Assembly: GCA_002901265.1 (NCBI GenBank)
Contig: PPHI01000074.1
Coordinates: 62,001 to 126,000, forward strand
Length of the DNA stretch: 64,000 bases
Direction of reading: 5' to 3'
From: Rhodopirellula baltica
GTDB lineage: Bacteria; Planctomycetota; Planctomycetia; Pirellulales; Pirellulaceae
Shown: positions 26,362 through 36,800 of the stretch, one piece after another
Layout: every line of letters begins with the position of its first letter
How positions within the stretch are numbered: position 1 is the first letter of the stretch
The notes under the pieces: generated by a model
Told to the model about the DNA's origin: nothing
The model's database searches: none
What the model saw: only the letters and a program-made list of their open reading frames with translations
Made by a program: the position numbers and the translations under genes

Positions 26362-27824
26362 AGGTGGAGCCTGTTGTGATCGTCGGTGGCGGTTTGGCCG
26401 GGTTGGCAGCTGCCGAGTCGATCTCCCGGCTTGCGCCCAACGTTCCGGTTACGTTGGTCGAAGCCAAGCGGCGGACCGGCGGTCGGGCCGGTTCGTTCGA
26501 TGATCCCCAAGGTGGTCAAGTCGACTATTGTCAGCACGTCGCAATGGGATGTTGTGGGAACCTGCTGGACTTGATGGAGCGAACATCGCTACTGCAACAC
26601 TGGCATCGCGATCAATCGCTCACGTTCTTGCATCCCGGCGTCGCGGCAAGTCGATTTCGTCCACACCCGTGGTTGCTGGCACCGTTTCACATGCTGCCTT
26701 TCTTGGATGCACTGAAGTTCCTGTCGCATTCAGAACGCCGTGAGATTCGCTCGGGTTTGGTGAAATTGGCGCGAACGCCAAGTCATGCTTTGTCCGGTGT
26801 CGTTGCGACCGATTGGCTGCGCAAGGTGGGGCAAACCGAAACAACGATCCAATCATTTTGGAACGTGATTCTGGTCAGTGCGCTGGGCGAACAGTGTGAT
26901 CGCGTTTCGATGGCGGCGGCGCGAAAGGTGTTGATCGACGGGTTCGCGATCGCTCGCGGTGCCAGCGATGTACTGATCCCAATGTTGCCGCTGGCGGAGT
27001 TATTTGGGCAGCGACTGCCGGAGGTGCTGCGGCAACGAGGCATCAAGCTGTTGACGGAAACGAGAGTCGAAGAGATACGGCCGGATCGGACCGTGTTGTT
27101 GCGGCAAGTCGGTTGTGAAAGCGAATTCGTAACCGCGTCAGCGGTGGTCAGTGCGGTGCCTTGGTTTCGCGTGAAGTCGCTGTTCGGCGGTTGGGATGAA
27201 ATGACGCGAGCGTCTTTGCCAGACCTTTCATCCTTCGATCAGTTTCCGAGTTCGCCGATCACGGGGATCCATTTGTGGTTCGATCGCCCAATCACGGAGC
27301 TTGACCACGCCGTGATGGTGGGGACGATTTCCCAGTGGCTGTTTCGTGATCCGCGTCTGCTCCGCGAGCCACAGCTCCGCGATTCACCGCAGTGCGAACA
27401 ATCTCGGCCAGACCAACGCGATTCGGGTTGGTACTACCAAGTCATCATCAGTGCGTCTGCCGATGCGATTGGGATTGGAAAGGAGGCTTTAGTCAGTCAG
27501 GTGTTGGACGAACTGCGGGGATTTTTTCCTGACGCCCGCTCGGCCAATCTGCTGCGCTATCGCGTGGTGACGGACCCAGAAAGCGTCTTTTCGATTTCCC
27601 CCGAAATGGATGCGAAGCGACCGCCGTCCCGAACCGCTCTCGATTGGTTGTTCTTGGCCGGTGATTGGGTGCAAACGGGTTGGCCGGCGACGATGGAAGG
27701 GGCGGTGATCAGCGGCCGGATGGCGGCGGCAGGGGTGCTGCGGCAGTTGGGGATTCAGGCTGACGAAGCGATCCCGCGGGGGCAAAGTCCGGGCTGGTTG
27801 GCCAAGCTTTTGATTCGAAAATAG
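26358..27824 (+). CDS. hpnE: Hydroxysqualene dehydroxylase HpnE
   Basis: About 488 residues from the GTG at 26358, which overlaps the hpnD stop (GTGA). The frame is open much further upstream, but that part only shadows hpnD. The FAD-binding motif VVIVGGGLAGLAAAE starts at about residue 5, followed by TGGRAGSF, and near the end LFLAGDWVQTGWPATMEGA, the conserved amine-oxidase/phytoene-desaturase tail. It reduces hydroxysqualene to squalene, the last step of the HpnCDE pathway. The C-terminus (GWLAKLLIRK) is basic and hydrophobic and may associate with the membrane. Confidence 0.9.
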   Translation: MKVEPVVIVGGGLAGLAAAESISRLAPNVPVTLVEAKRRTGGRAGSFDDPQGGQVDYCQHVAMGCCGNLLDLMERTSLLQHWHRDQSLTFLHPGVAASRFRPHPWLLAPFHMLPFLDALKFLSHSERREIRSGLVKLARTPSHALSGVVATDWLRKVGQTETTIQSFWNVILVSALGEQCDRVSMAAARKVLIDGFAIARGASDVLIPMLPLAELFGQRLPEVLRQRGIKLLTETRVEEIRPDRTVLLRQVGCESEFVTASAVVSAVPWFRVKSLFGGWDEMTRASLPDLSSFDQFPSSPITGIHLWFDRPITELDHAVMVGTISQWLFRDPRLLREPQLRDSPQCEQSRPDQRDSGWYYQVIISASADAIGIGKEALVSQVLDELRGFFPDARSANLLRYRVVTDPESVFSISPEMDAKRPPSRTALDWLFLAGDWVQTGWPATMEGAVISGRMAAAGVLRQLGIQADEAIPRGQSPGWLAKLLIRK

Positions 27825-27982
27825 GCGGCAAAAGCTTGCATTTGCTTTTCATTATCGCAATCAGGAAAGATCAGGTGATGTCGTCACCGTTGAACGCCGA
27901 TCGCAGGATTGATGGCGACGGCTGAGACGTTATCAACAAGTCGACTGCGACAGACCACCCATTCGTCGGTGGCGACTGGCTG

Positions 27983-30550
27983 GTGGATTGCCGCCCGTCT
28001 ACGATCAATGGCACGTCTGTTTCTTGGCGCAACGAGTTACCTAGCGTGGATATTTCGCTTCCGGAAAACCTTCAACAACGACTTCGCTGGGTGCAGGCGC
28101 CCAGTGATTGTTGCGGCGGTCCCGGTCAGTTTGTTCTGTACTGGATGCACAATGCGCTGCGGGCACATGAGAACCCCGCACTCGATACGGCGATCTGTTT
28201 TGCGCGGCAAAATGGACTGCCGCTGTTGGTCTATCACGGGCTTAGCGAACAATATCCGTATGCGTCCGATCGGCACCATGCATTCATGTTGCAAGGCCAT
28301 CGGGACGTGCAACGCGAATTGGATGATCGCGGCATTGTTGCCGCGTTCCATTTGCAACGGCATGGGCAGCGCGGCCCTTACCTGCGCAATCTGGCACGTA
28401 GTGCTGCGGTCCTTGTAACCGAAGAGATGCCGGTTCAGCCAATTTTGGGTTGGATGGAGCGTCTGAGTGCGACCTGCAAAACGCCAATCGCATCCGTCGA
28501 TTGCTCTTGCTTGGCGCCGGTGCCGCAATTTGATCACGCGTGGACTCGGGCGTTCGAGTTTCGTGATGCCGTGAAGTCGGTTCATGATCAAGCACTGCAG
28601 CAACCCTATGTTGAACAGCCAGTCGATGTCGCGATGTGTGACTTGGAATTCTTGCAACAGGAATTTCAGCTTCACCCACTGTCGCTTCAAGATGCCGATT
28701 TGGCATCGCTAATCGGTCAATGTCGTATTGATCATTCCGTCGCGCCGGTTGCCGATACGCCTGGTGGTTCAAAGGCCGGCTACGCACGTTGGGAAGCGTT
28801 CAAGGCGTCGGGGCTTGCCGATTATGAATTAACGCGAAACGATCCGTTGAACCCCAGCGGGTCAAGCCGGATGAGTGCCTATTTGCACTACGGGATGGTC
28901 AGCCCGTTTCGGATCGCTCGTGAAGCTGCCGAATTCGGCGCGACGAAGTATTTGGACGAGCTGCTGACTTGGCGCGAACTGGCGTTTCACTTTTGTTTCC
29001 ACCACACGGATCTGATTGATTCGTTGGACGCCGTTCCGGACTGGGCTTGCAAAACTCTGTACGAACATGAATCTGACAAACGCTCGAGCGATTGCAGTTG
29101 GGAAACGCTGGCGCGAGCCAAGGCGGATCACCCGCTTTGGAACGCGGCACAACGCAGCCTGATCAAGCACGGCGAGCTTCACAACAATATTCGGATGACT
29201 TGGGGAAAGGCGTTCTTAAGTTGGACCGGCAGCCCCGACCGAGCGTTGCAGTTGACGCTTGATTTGAATCATCGCTATGCACTCGATGGCCGGAACCCGT
29301 CGTCGTATGGTGGCGTACTGTGGTGCTTCGGCCAATTTGATCGACCGTTCAAACCCGAGCAGCCAATCTACGGAACCGTTCGAACGCGTGAACTGTCGAC
29401 ACATGCGGAGCGTTTAGACGTCAAGCACTTCGGGGCAAAAGTCGATCGGCCGATTGCCGCAACCTTGCCCAAAGTTGCCGTTGTTGGCGCCGGGATGGCT
29501 GGTCTTTCCGTCGCACGTGTTTTGCAAGATCACGGTATCGATGTGACGGTGTTCGAACAGGCGGAGCAGGTAGGCGGGCGGATCGCGACTTATCATGCGA
29601 TGTCGGTGACTGATTCAAACAACGGCTCTCACGCCTCGTACCAATTCGACCATGGTGCGCAGTACTTTACCGCGTGTGGGCCGACATTCTGTCGTCACGT
29701 GAATAGTTGGATTCACGATGGGATTGTGCAGCCTTGGCTGGGTAAGGTCGTTTCGCTTTGCGGCCAGGGCACTGTACTTGACCGCCATTGCGACAAGCCA
29801 CGCTACGTCGGTGTGCCGAGTATGGATGCGATCACCGAGCACCTGGCAGCGGACCTGGACGTTCGGTTGGGGCATCGGGTCGAGCAATTGGTTTCGGATG
29901 CGGAGCGATGGCGGCTGAGTGTTTCAGATGGGACGCATGCCGCGACATTCGAAAGCGAACCTTTCGATTTGGTGCTTTGCAATTGCCCGCCCCGAGCAGC
30001 GATGAAATTGGTCGACGGTCTAACGTCGCTGGCAGAAAAAGTTCGTAAAGCGGTGATGCGTCCGTGTTGGGCGCTGATGGTTGCCGATTCGACCTTGCGT
30101 GATATGGTTTACGACGCGGCGTTCGTCAAAGGCGGCCCGATCGCTTGGGTTGCGTCGGATGGTGCCAAGCCGGGACGTCCGCACTCGGGACGTTGGATTG
30201 CTCATGCGTCTGCCGATTGGTCACTGCGTCATTCGCATACGCCGAAAGACGAAGTCATGAAGACTTTGCTGGACGCGTTTGCGTCCGTGATCGATCGGCC
30301 TTTAAAAGATGTCGAATTTGCCGATGCGGTTTATTGGAGCGACAGTGAAGCGATCGAACCGCTGGACGTTGATAGCTTGTTCGATTTCACCACCGGGATC
30401 GGCGTCTGCGGTGATTGGTGCAGCGGGCGACGATTGGAATCGGCGTTTACCAGCGGTGTTGCGCTGGCCGGTTCGATCCTGAGACGCTACACCATCGATC
30501 GCCCCGCAGCACGTGCGGGGCGAGCTTCACAGCCAAGGCTGTTTGTCTGA
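27983..30550 (+). CDS. Fused class II photolyase and renalase-like FAD amine oxidase
   Basis: 855 residues in a single uninterrupted frame. Residues about 20-480 are a class II CPD photolyase (WRELAFHFCFHHTDL, HNNIRMTWGKAFLSW, DLNHRYALDGRNPSS), which repairs cyclobutane pyrimidine dimers using blue light and FAD. From about 495 a separate FAD domain begins (VAVVGAGMAGLSVARVL, glycine-rich motif 502-507, then EQVGGRIAT) and ends with GVCGDWCSGRRLESAFTSG, resembling bacterial renalase. Renalases oxidise aberrant NAD(P)H isomers. Start GTG at 27983, or GTG at 28046. The last residues are written by hairpin repeats. It follows hpnE by about 160 bp. Confidence 0.88.
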   Translation: MDCRPSTINGTSVSWRNELPSVDISLPENLQQRLRWVQAPSDCCGGPGQFVLYWMHNALRAHENPALDTAICFARQNGLPLLVYHGLSEQYPYASDRHHAFMLQGHRDVQRELDDRGIVAAFHLQRHGQRGPYLRNLARSAAVLVTEEMPVQPILGWMERLSATCKTPIASVDCSCLAPVPQFDHAWTRAFEFRDAVKSVHDQALQQPYVEQPVDVAMCDLEFLQQEFQLHPLSLQDADLASLIGQCRIDHSVAPVADTPGGSKAGYARWEAFKASGLADYELTRNDPLNPSGSSRMSAYLHYGMVSPFRIAREAAEFGATKYLDELLTWRELAFHFCFHHTDLIDSLDAVPDWACKTLYEHESDKRSSDCSWETLARAKADHPLWNAAQRSLIKHGELHNNIRMTWGKAFLSWTGSPDRALQLTLDLNHRYALDGRNPSSYGGVLWCFGQFDRPFKPEQPIYGTVRTRELSTHAERLDVKHFGAKVDRPIAATLPKVAVVGAGMAGLSVARVLQDHGIDVTVFEQAEQVGGRIATYHAMSVTDSNNGSHASYQFDHGAQYFTACGPTFCRHVNSWIHDGIVQPWLGKVVSLCGQGTVLDRHCDKPRYVGVPSMDAITEHLAADLDVRLGHRVEQLVSDAERWRLSVSDGTHAATFESEPFDLVLCNCPPRAAMKLVDGLTSLAEKVRKAVMRPCWALMVADSTLRDMVYDAAFVKGGPIAWVASDGAKPGRPHSGRWIAHASADWSLRHSHTPKDEVMKTLLDAFASVIDRPLKDVEFADAVYWSDSEAIEPLDVDSLFDFTTGIGVCGDWCSGRRLESAFTSGVALAGSILRRYTIDRPAARAGRASQPRLFV
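30499..30542. repeat. Two REP-like hairpins inside the end of the photolyase-renalase gene
   Basis: TCGCCCCGCA (30499-30508) pairs with TGCGGGGCGA (30514-30523), a 10-bp stem with a 5-nt loop. Directly after it, ACAGCC (30529-30534) pairs with GGCTGT (30537-30542), followed by TTTGT. The first hairpin resembles a palindromic repeat and the second a terminator. Together they encode the last residues of the protein, which do not look like conserved renalase sequence. Confidence 0.65.
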
Positions 30551-30575
30551 GCGATTGCGTTACTTGGCGAGCTGG

Positions 30576-31136
30576 CTATTTCAGCTTCGCAATCACAGCA
30601 GCAATCTTTTCGGGGTCTTGCGCCGCGTTGACCTGCGAATCCTTGTAGGCAACGTTGCCTTCGCGATCGATGACGAATGTCCAGCGTTTCGCAGTAGCTT
30701 TGCGAACCAATTCCTTCTCTACATTTTCGATCATCTTGACGACCGATTTGTCGCCGACGGTGACCGGCACGCCAAACGCTTTCGCAACTTTGCCTTCGGT
30801 GTCAGCCAGAAGGGCAAAGTTCAAGTCATGGACCTCTTTGAAAATTTTGTGGTTTTCAACCGTGTCGCCACTAACGCCGACGACTTCCACGCCGGCGTCG
30901 GTAAAGTCTTTCATCTTGTCGCGATAACCGCAGGCCTGTTTGGTGCAGCCGCCCGTCATGTCCGCCGGGTAAAAGTACACCACCAAGATTTTTTTACCGA
31001 CGTGGTCTTCCGATTTCCAGATTTCACCGGAGTCGTCTTTCGCCTGGAACTTAGGTGCCGCATCGCCGACGTCGATTGCAGAAGCGGTGACAGAACAACT
31101 GAGGGAAAGGACCAATGCGGCCAGCAATGTTTTCAT
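30576..31136 (-). CDS. Exported PrxQ-type peroxiredoxin
   Basis: 186 residues with a signal peptide (cleavage near ASA/IDV). The core carries YFYPADMTGGCTKQACGYRD. Cys64 is the peroxidatic residue and Cys69 the resolving one, the C-x4-C spacing of the PrxQ/BCP group, which reduces hydroperoxides with thioredoxin as reductant. An exported PrxQ must be recharged by a periplasmic thiol system; none is nearby. The family is clear and the export is inferred. It converges on the photolyase-renalase gene with a 25-bp gap. Confidence 0.9.
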   Translation of the reverse strand: MKTLLAALVLSLSCSVTASAIDVGDAAPKFQAKDDSGEIWKSEDHVGKKILVVYFYPADMTGGCTKQACGYRDKMKDFTDAGVEVVGVSGDTVENHKIFKEVHDLNFALLADTEGKVAKAFGVPVTVGDKSVVKMIENVEKELVRKATAKRWTFVIDREGNVAYKDSQVNAAQDPEKIAAVIAKLK

Positions 31137-31207
31137 GGTGGGAACGATGGAGAGGGAGGTAACAGGGGGAGCAAGGTTGATAGGCGACAGCCGAACACGG
31201 CGTGCTA

Positions 31208-32218
31208 TTAGGTGTTCAATTTGACGTTTGGATCGTCAGCGACGTTGACCCAGACGTGAACGTGTGGCTTGCCACGGTAGTGCCACACAAACGACGGGCC
31301 TTCGAGACGCCAGTTGTCCCAGACGCCGTCGTTGCCAATGTCGGAGTCTTGGTAGAACACCAGTGAGCACGCATCAAGACCGCCTTGGGTTTTCAAGCAT
31401 TGCATCGCTTCTTGTTGATCGTTTTCGCGATACATCTCGACCAACAGTCCCAGCGTTTTTTGCAGGTGTTCCTTTTGGTCCGAAGACATCTCCGTGACTG
31501 GCAGTCCGGGGATGGTTTGTTGACCTCGGAACGCGACAGCTTGTTCGCGAGGCGTTCGACTGAGTAAAGCTTCTTTTCGTTGCTTTCCATCGAGCATTTT
31601 GTAGAGGCCGTTGGCGGCGACCGCCTGATGCCAGAACACATTGTCGGTGTGATTTGCCGATTCGTTGTCCGTTGGTGCATGGCCATAGAAAATCGGTCCG
31701 CCGAACGCGACATGGTCGGCGGAGTTGCCGTCACAGCGAAGCGTCATGTGCCGACCGGTTAGCACCAACTCGAATTTGCCTTCGCCGGGTTTCCCAAAGA
31801 TCGCGATCGACTGTTCGATACCAAAGCCACCGGCATCATCGTTGAGTTGTTGGTAGTAGCGTTCATGCCAATCTGGATGGACGATCGATTCAAAAATCTG
31901 GGTGATCAGGTCACGTTGGTCATCACTGTAAAAATCATCCATGATTTCGTGTGAGGTGATGTTCCAGTTGTTCGCGACGAACGTACGCAGCAATCCACGT
32001 TTGGGATCTTGATGGTTCCAGTCAAAGCAAATGTCATTGCGCTGCTTGTCTGAAAGTGTTGTGTACAGCTTGCCGACGAGCGATTCGGCAGTGGTGCCAG
32101 TCGTGGCCGATTCGGCATGAAGCGATGACGCCAAGCCGCCGATCGCCGAGGTCGCCGCCGCGGCTGCGGAAGCAGTTTTCAAAAACGAGCGACGATCCAA
32201 ATGCTGCTGCGAGTTCAT
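31208..32218 (-). CDS. DUF3500 protein with Tat signal
   Basis: 336 residues. The N-terminus has a twin-arginine signal, RRSFLKTASAAAAA, so the protein is probably exported folded. The rest resembles the DUF3500 family, with FGKPGEGKFELVLTGRH, HMTLRCDGNSA and FVWHYRGKPHVHVWV. The conserved His and Asp residues could form a metal or catalytic site. Function unknown. It is divergent from the ceramidase-like gene with 74 bp between, and transcribed toward the peroxiredoxin gene. Confidence 0.85.
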   Translation of the reverse strand: MNSQQHLDRRSFLKTASAAAAATSAIGGLASSLHAESATTGTTAESLVGKLYTTLSDKQRNDICFDWNHQDPKRGLLRTFVANNWNITSHEIMDDFYSDDQRDLITQIFESIVHPDWHERYYQQLNDDAGGFGIEQSIAIFGKPGEGKFELVLTGRHMTLRCDGNSADHVAFGGPIFYGHAPTDNESANHTDNVFWHQAVAANGLYKMLDGKQRKEALLSRTPREQAVAFRGQQTIPGLPVTEMSSDQKEHLQKTLGLLVEMYRENDQQEAMQCLKTQGGLDACSLVFYQDSDIGNDGVWDNWRLEGPSFVWHYRGKPHVHVWVNVADDPNVKLNT

Positions 32219-32292
32219 TGCATTGCCTTGGGGAGGGGAGGTTGACGCTATGATGGAATCGATTCTACCGGATTCTGCCCAGGGAAAACGAA

Positions 32293-33846
32293 ATGATCGA
32301 TCAACTTTGCGACAGATTCATTCCCTCCCAATCCCCGCAATCTGGCGGATCGGGAAAGCGGAGGTTGGTTTGGAAAACGGCCTGCCGCATGGTGTTGCTG
32401 TTTGCGCTGCAAAGTGTTCTTCAAACTGTTCTGTACGGCTGTCTTGCTGTGGCGAAGGAGCCTGACGCCAGTGATGCTGTTACACGTCGCGATGAAAGCG
32501 GCGATGAAAGCACCGGTTTGCGCGTGTCGACGTTTGATTTGGATGTGACACCACCTGTCGGATCAATGATGGCGTATGACGTGGTCAGCCGGCAGGGTGA
32601 GTTGGGGCTGCGCTGTCGCGGGATCGTGATCAGCGGAATGGACAAGCCCGTTGTGTTGTGCGCGATCGACTGGATCGGTATTTCGAATGCGGCACATGAC
32701 CAGTTCCGGCAAGCATTGGCTGAAGCCGCCGAAACGGATCCTTCTCATGTTGCCGTTCATGCACTTCATCAACATGACGCACCGCGTTGTGACTTTACGG
32801 CGGAGCGGTTGCTGCACCACGCCGGGGCGACGAATTTGGGGCCATTCGAAAGTTCATTTCAACGCCAGGTGATCAAGAAGCTTGCCAGCCAAGTCGCCGC
32901 ACAATTGGATCGCTCCAGGCCTATCACACACGTTGGGTTTGGAACAGCCAATGTAGACCGAGTCGCAAGCAACCGAAGATTGCAAGGGCCGGACGGTTTG
33001 GTTTACGCAACACGCTACACTACCTGTACTGACCCGAAGTTGCGTGCCGCACCGGAAGGCATCATCGATCCGGAACTCAGTTGTCTGGTGTTCTATGAAC
33101 GCGACCAGCCAATCGTTTCGCTGACTTACTATGCCTGTCACCCACAAAGCTATTATCGAACCGGTGTTCCCAGCCCCGACTTTCCAGGGATCGCCAGGAT
33201 CTTTCGGTCTCAGGATCGCCCCGAAGCGTTCCATGTTCATTTCAATGGTGCGGGCGGAAACATCGGCGCCGGAAAGTACAACGATGGTGACAAGTCGAAC
33301 CGGTTAACGTTGGCCAATCGCGTTGCGGACGCGATGGAAAAAGCGTTCGATTCGGCCGAGCGTGTTCCAGTCAGTGCTTCCTCCTGCGGTTGGAATACGA
33401 TCAAGGTATCGCTGCCGCCAGCGGCGCACTTGCATGAAGACGAGTTGCGAGAACTGTTGACGCGTCCGACTCCGGAGGTGATCGAAACGGCGCCAGCAGA
33501 TTTGGCGTGGCTGCTTCGTTGCAAGGCAGGGCACCAAGTCGAACTGGGGTGTTTGACGATCGGCGATGTAAGAGTGTTGCACCTGCCGGGCGAATTGTTT
33601 GTCGAATACCAGTTGGCTGCCAAGGCAATGCGTAAGGATTTGTCGGTCGCCATGGCCGCGTATGGTGATTACGGTCCCGGATACATCGGTACGCAAGTCG
33701 CTTACGGGCAGGGCGGCTATGAAACGAGCGCTCGGGCGTCACGTGTGGCTCCGGAAGTCGAGTCAGTCTTGATGGATGCGATCAAATTGCTACTCGGGCC
33801 GTCGCACGATCGGGCAAGCGACGCCGCAAAAGGAGACTCGCGATGA
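32293..33846 (+). CDS. Neutral/alkaline ceramidase-like exported protein
   Basis: 517 residues resembling the N-terminal catalytic domain of neutral/alkaline non-lysosomal ceramidase: LDVTPPVGSMMAYD, HALHQHDAP (likely zinc-binding His), and CHPQSYYRTGVPSPDFPG. The hydrophobic N-terminal stretch (VLLFALQSVLQTVLYGCLAV) is a signal or anchor. Ceramidases split ceramide into sphingosine and fatty acid; many planctomycete relatives are of unknown substrate, so the catalysis is not certain. Its stop overlaps the next gene by 4 bp, suggesting co-expression with the PVC-type protein. Confidence 0.8.
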   Translation: MIDQLCDRFIPSQSPQSGGSGKRRLVWKTACRMVLLFALQSVLQTVLYGCLAVAKEPDASDAVTRRDESGDESTGLRVSTFDLDVTPPVGSMMAYDVVSRQGELGLRCRGIVISGMDKPVVLCAIDWIGISNAAHDQFRQALAEAAETDPSHVAVHALHQHDAPRCDFTAERLLHHAGATNLGPFESSFQRQVIKKLASQVAAQLDRSRPITHVGFGTANVDRVASNRRLQGPDGLVYATRYTTCTDPKLRAAPEGIIDPELSCLVFYERDQPIVSLTYYACHPQSYYRTGVPSPDFPGIARIFRSQDRPEAFHVHFNGAGGNIGAGKYNDGDKSNRLTLANRVADAMEKAFDSAERVPVSASSCGWNTIKVSLPPAAHLHEDELRELLTRPTPEVIETAPADLAWLLRCKAGHQVELGCLTIGDVRVLHLPGELFVEYQLAAKAMRKDLSVAMAAYGDYGPGYIGTQVAYGQGGYETSARASRVAPEVESVLMDAIKLLLGPSHDRASDAAKGDSR

Positions 33847-36800
33847 GCATTGTGCGAGCGCTGGCTGCGTGCGGCGGATTATTTGGCGTGATGTTTTGGA
33901 ATGTTCATCCAGCCTTGGCTGACGACTTCGCGAATCTGTTGCCACGAATCAAGCCGACCGAGGTGTCGGAGGTGATGGATACGTTTCAGGTTGCCGACGG
34001 ATACGAAATTCAACTGATCGCAAGCGAGCCTTTGATAAACAGTCCTGTCGCCGCGGAATGGTCGGCATCGGGTGAGTTGTACGTCTGCGAGATGCGAGGC
34101 TACAGCGAAGACCGCGAGGCGGGGCTCTCTCGGATCTCGCGTTTGACCGATGTTGACCAGGACGGCGTGTATGACGAAGCGATCGTGTTCGCCGACGGGT
34201 TGCTTTGGCCAACCGCGATTTTTCCGTATCGTGACGGCTTGTTTGTCGCGGATGCACCGAATATTTGGTGCCTGTCTGATACCAATGATGACGGTGTGGC
34301 TGACCAAAAGCGCATCGTGTTGACTGGGTTTTCGACAGACAATGTGCAGGGCTTGTTGAACTCCTTTCGCTGGGGATTGGATCATCGGATTCACGTCGCG
34401 GTCGGTACGGCTGGCGGCAAAGTACGGCGCCCTGATCAGCCCGAATCCGCTGCCGTTTCGGTTCGTGGATTTGATCTGGCGTTTGATCCCGAGACGTTTC
34501 AGTTTGAACGGACCAGCGGCGGTGCCCAGCACGGGATGTGTTTCGACGATTGGGGACGCAAGTTTGTTTGCTCCAATAGCGATCATCTGCAACAGGTGAT
34601 GTATGAGGATCGGTATGTCAGTGGGACAACGTCTTACGCCATGCCAGCAGCGCGAGTCTCAATCGCCGACGACGGACCTCAAGCGGAAGTCTTTCGCATC
34701 AGTCCGGTCGAACCTTGGCGTGTCTTGCGGACGAAATTGCGTGTTGCAGGTCTGGTGGGTGGGCCTGTCGAAGGTGGCGGGCGAGCGGCCGGATACTTCA
34801 CTGGTGCAACCGGTGTGACGATCTATCGCGGTGACGCTTGGACGCGAGATGAACGCGGCGACCCAGACGAGATGATCGCGATCATCGGTGATGTGGGAAG
34901 CAATTTGGTTCATAGTAAACGGCTGCATCGAATCCAGTCATCAGTCGCGAATGTCACCGGTACGGCCTCGCCGTCTGGCTTGCCGTTCGTTGGAAGTCGA
35001 ATCGATCAGCAACGCGAGTTTGTCGCATCGACTGACAATTGGTTTCGGCCTGCCCAGTTCGCTTGTGGCCCTGACGGGGCGTTGACGGTGATCGACGTTT
35101 ACCGTGAAGTCATCGAGCATCCCAAGAGTTTGCCGCCCGATATTAAACGGCATCTCGATTTAACCGCGGGGCGAGATCGTGGCCGCTTGTACCGGGTGGT
35201 ACCGGAAGGCTTCCGGCATCGTCTGACGCCGAATTTGCAAGATGCTGACGGCGAGACGCTGGTAAGATTGCTGTCGCATCCCAATGCATGGCATCGTGAA
35301 ACCGCCTCGCGTCTGATCTTCGAGCGACAGGATCAATCGCTCGTGCCATCGCTGCGAAAAATGCTTGGTGACAACGATCCGGGGCGACTGAAAAGCCTTG
35401 GGCGTCTGCACGCGATGGTAGCGCTCGATGGGCTCTCGGCATTGGCGGCGGATGACGTACGCGCGCGACTTGCAGATTCGCATCCGCAAGTCGTTCGACA
35501 TGCCGTTCGGTTGGCGGAATCGTTTGCAGATAATACGGAAGTGGTGAAGTCGCTCGCGCCGCTTGTTAAACATGCGTCGATTGATGTCCGTTATCAACTT
35601 GCTTTTTCGCTGGCCGTTTTCGACATCGCTGAGCGGCCCGAGTGGTTGGGGAAGATCTTAATGCGGAACCCGAGTGACCGGTGGATGCAGGCGGCGATCA
35701 TGTCGACGGTTGCCGTCTGTGACGACAAGACGGCGGAGCGACTGCTGCTGCGATTGCTCGATGGCCTTGACGATTCCGAGTTGATTTCAGATTTGATGCC
35801 GGTGTTCGATTCGCTTTTGGCGGCGTCAACGCCCGATCCCACTCGCGAGTCATCGCAGACGATCGTTGAGGCGTTGGTGGATGCGGCGGACGATACCGCT
35901 TGGCTGCCTTTGATCGAGCAGGTCAGAAACGCAGGTTGGGTGTCTGCTATGGATTCGGTTCTTGCGGTCAAATTTGATGAGAAGAGGCAGCGACTGTTGC
36001 TCGCCGCATCACGGCGACTTGGCGATCGCGAGTTACCTGATGATGATCGACTGGCCGCATTGCAGCAGCTCTCGCGGACGCCGACACGCGAATTGGAACT
36101 GGAGTTATTGGGGATCATCGAAGGCGACGAATCGCTAGCGTTAACCGCCGCGGTGTTGCGGGCCATTGGAGACGACGCATCGTTGGCAGTGATTGAAACG
36201 ATTCTTGCGCGGATGAAACGATGGAGTCCACGATTGCGTGCAGTGGCGTGTGAAGTGTTGTTTTCGAATTCAGCGCAGACGCTGGTTGTGTTTGATGCGA
36301 TTGACGAAGGGCGTTGTGACGTCGAAGAGTTTCCGATCGCACAGTGGCGGATTCTGGCCGAACGTCGCGATAAGTCAATTTCTAGGAGGGCACAGGAAGT
36401 CGTCAAGCAGTTTCAATCCAAGCCGCGTCAGTCGGTGATCGATCAATATCAGTCCGAATTGGATGATGAGGGCGACGTGGAGCGGGGCAGGGCGGTGTTT
36501 CGTGAACAGTGTGCCGGGTGTCATCAGGTGGGGCAGCTCGGGCACGCGGTGGGGCCCAGTTTGTCGTCGGCGGCAACACGGGGCGGCGAATCGATCTTGG
36601 TGAATGTTTTGGATCCCAACCGCGAAGTGAATCCGCAGTATCGGAATTACATCGTGTTATTGTCGGACGGGCGAACGGTTGCGGGAATGATCGCGGCGGA
36701 GAATTCGGCGAGCATCACATTGCGAGCTGCCGAAGCGGTTGAGCAAACGGTACCACGAAACGAGATCGAGTGGATACGTGACACAGGCGTGTCGATCATG

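Noticed and set aside
27909-28418. Long open frame overlapping the photolyase start
   Set aside because: Shadow frame of the photolyase-renalase gene with no family similarity.
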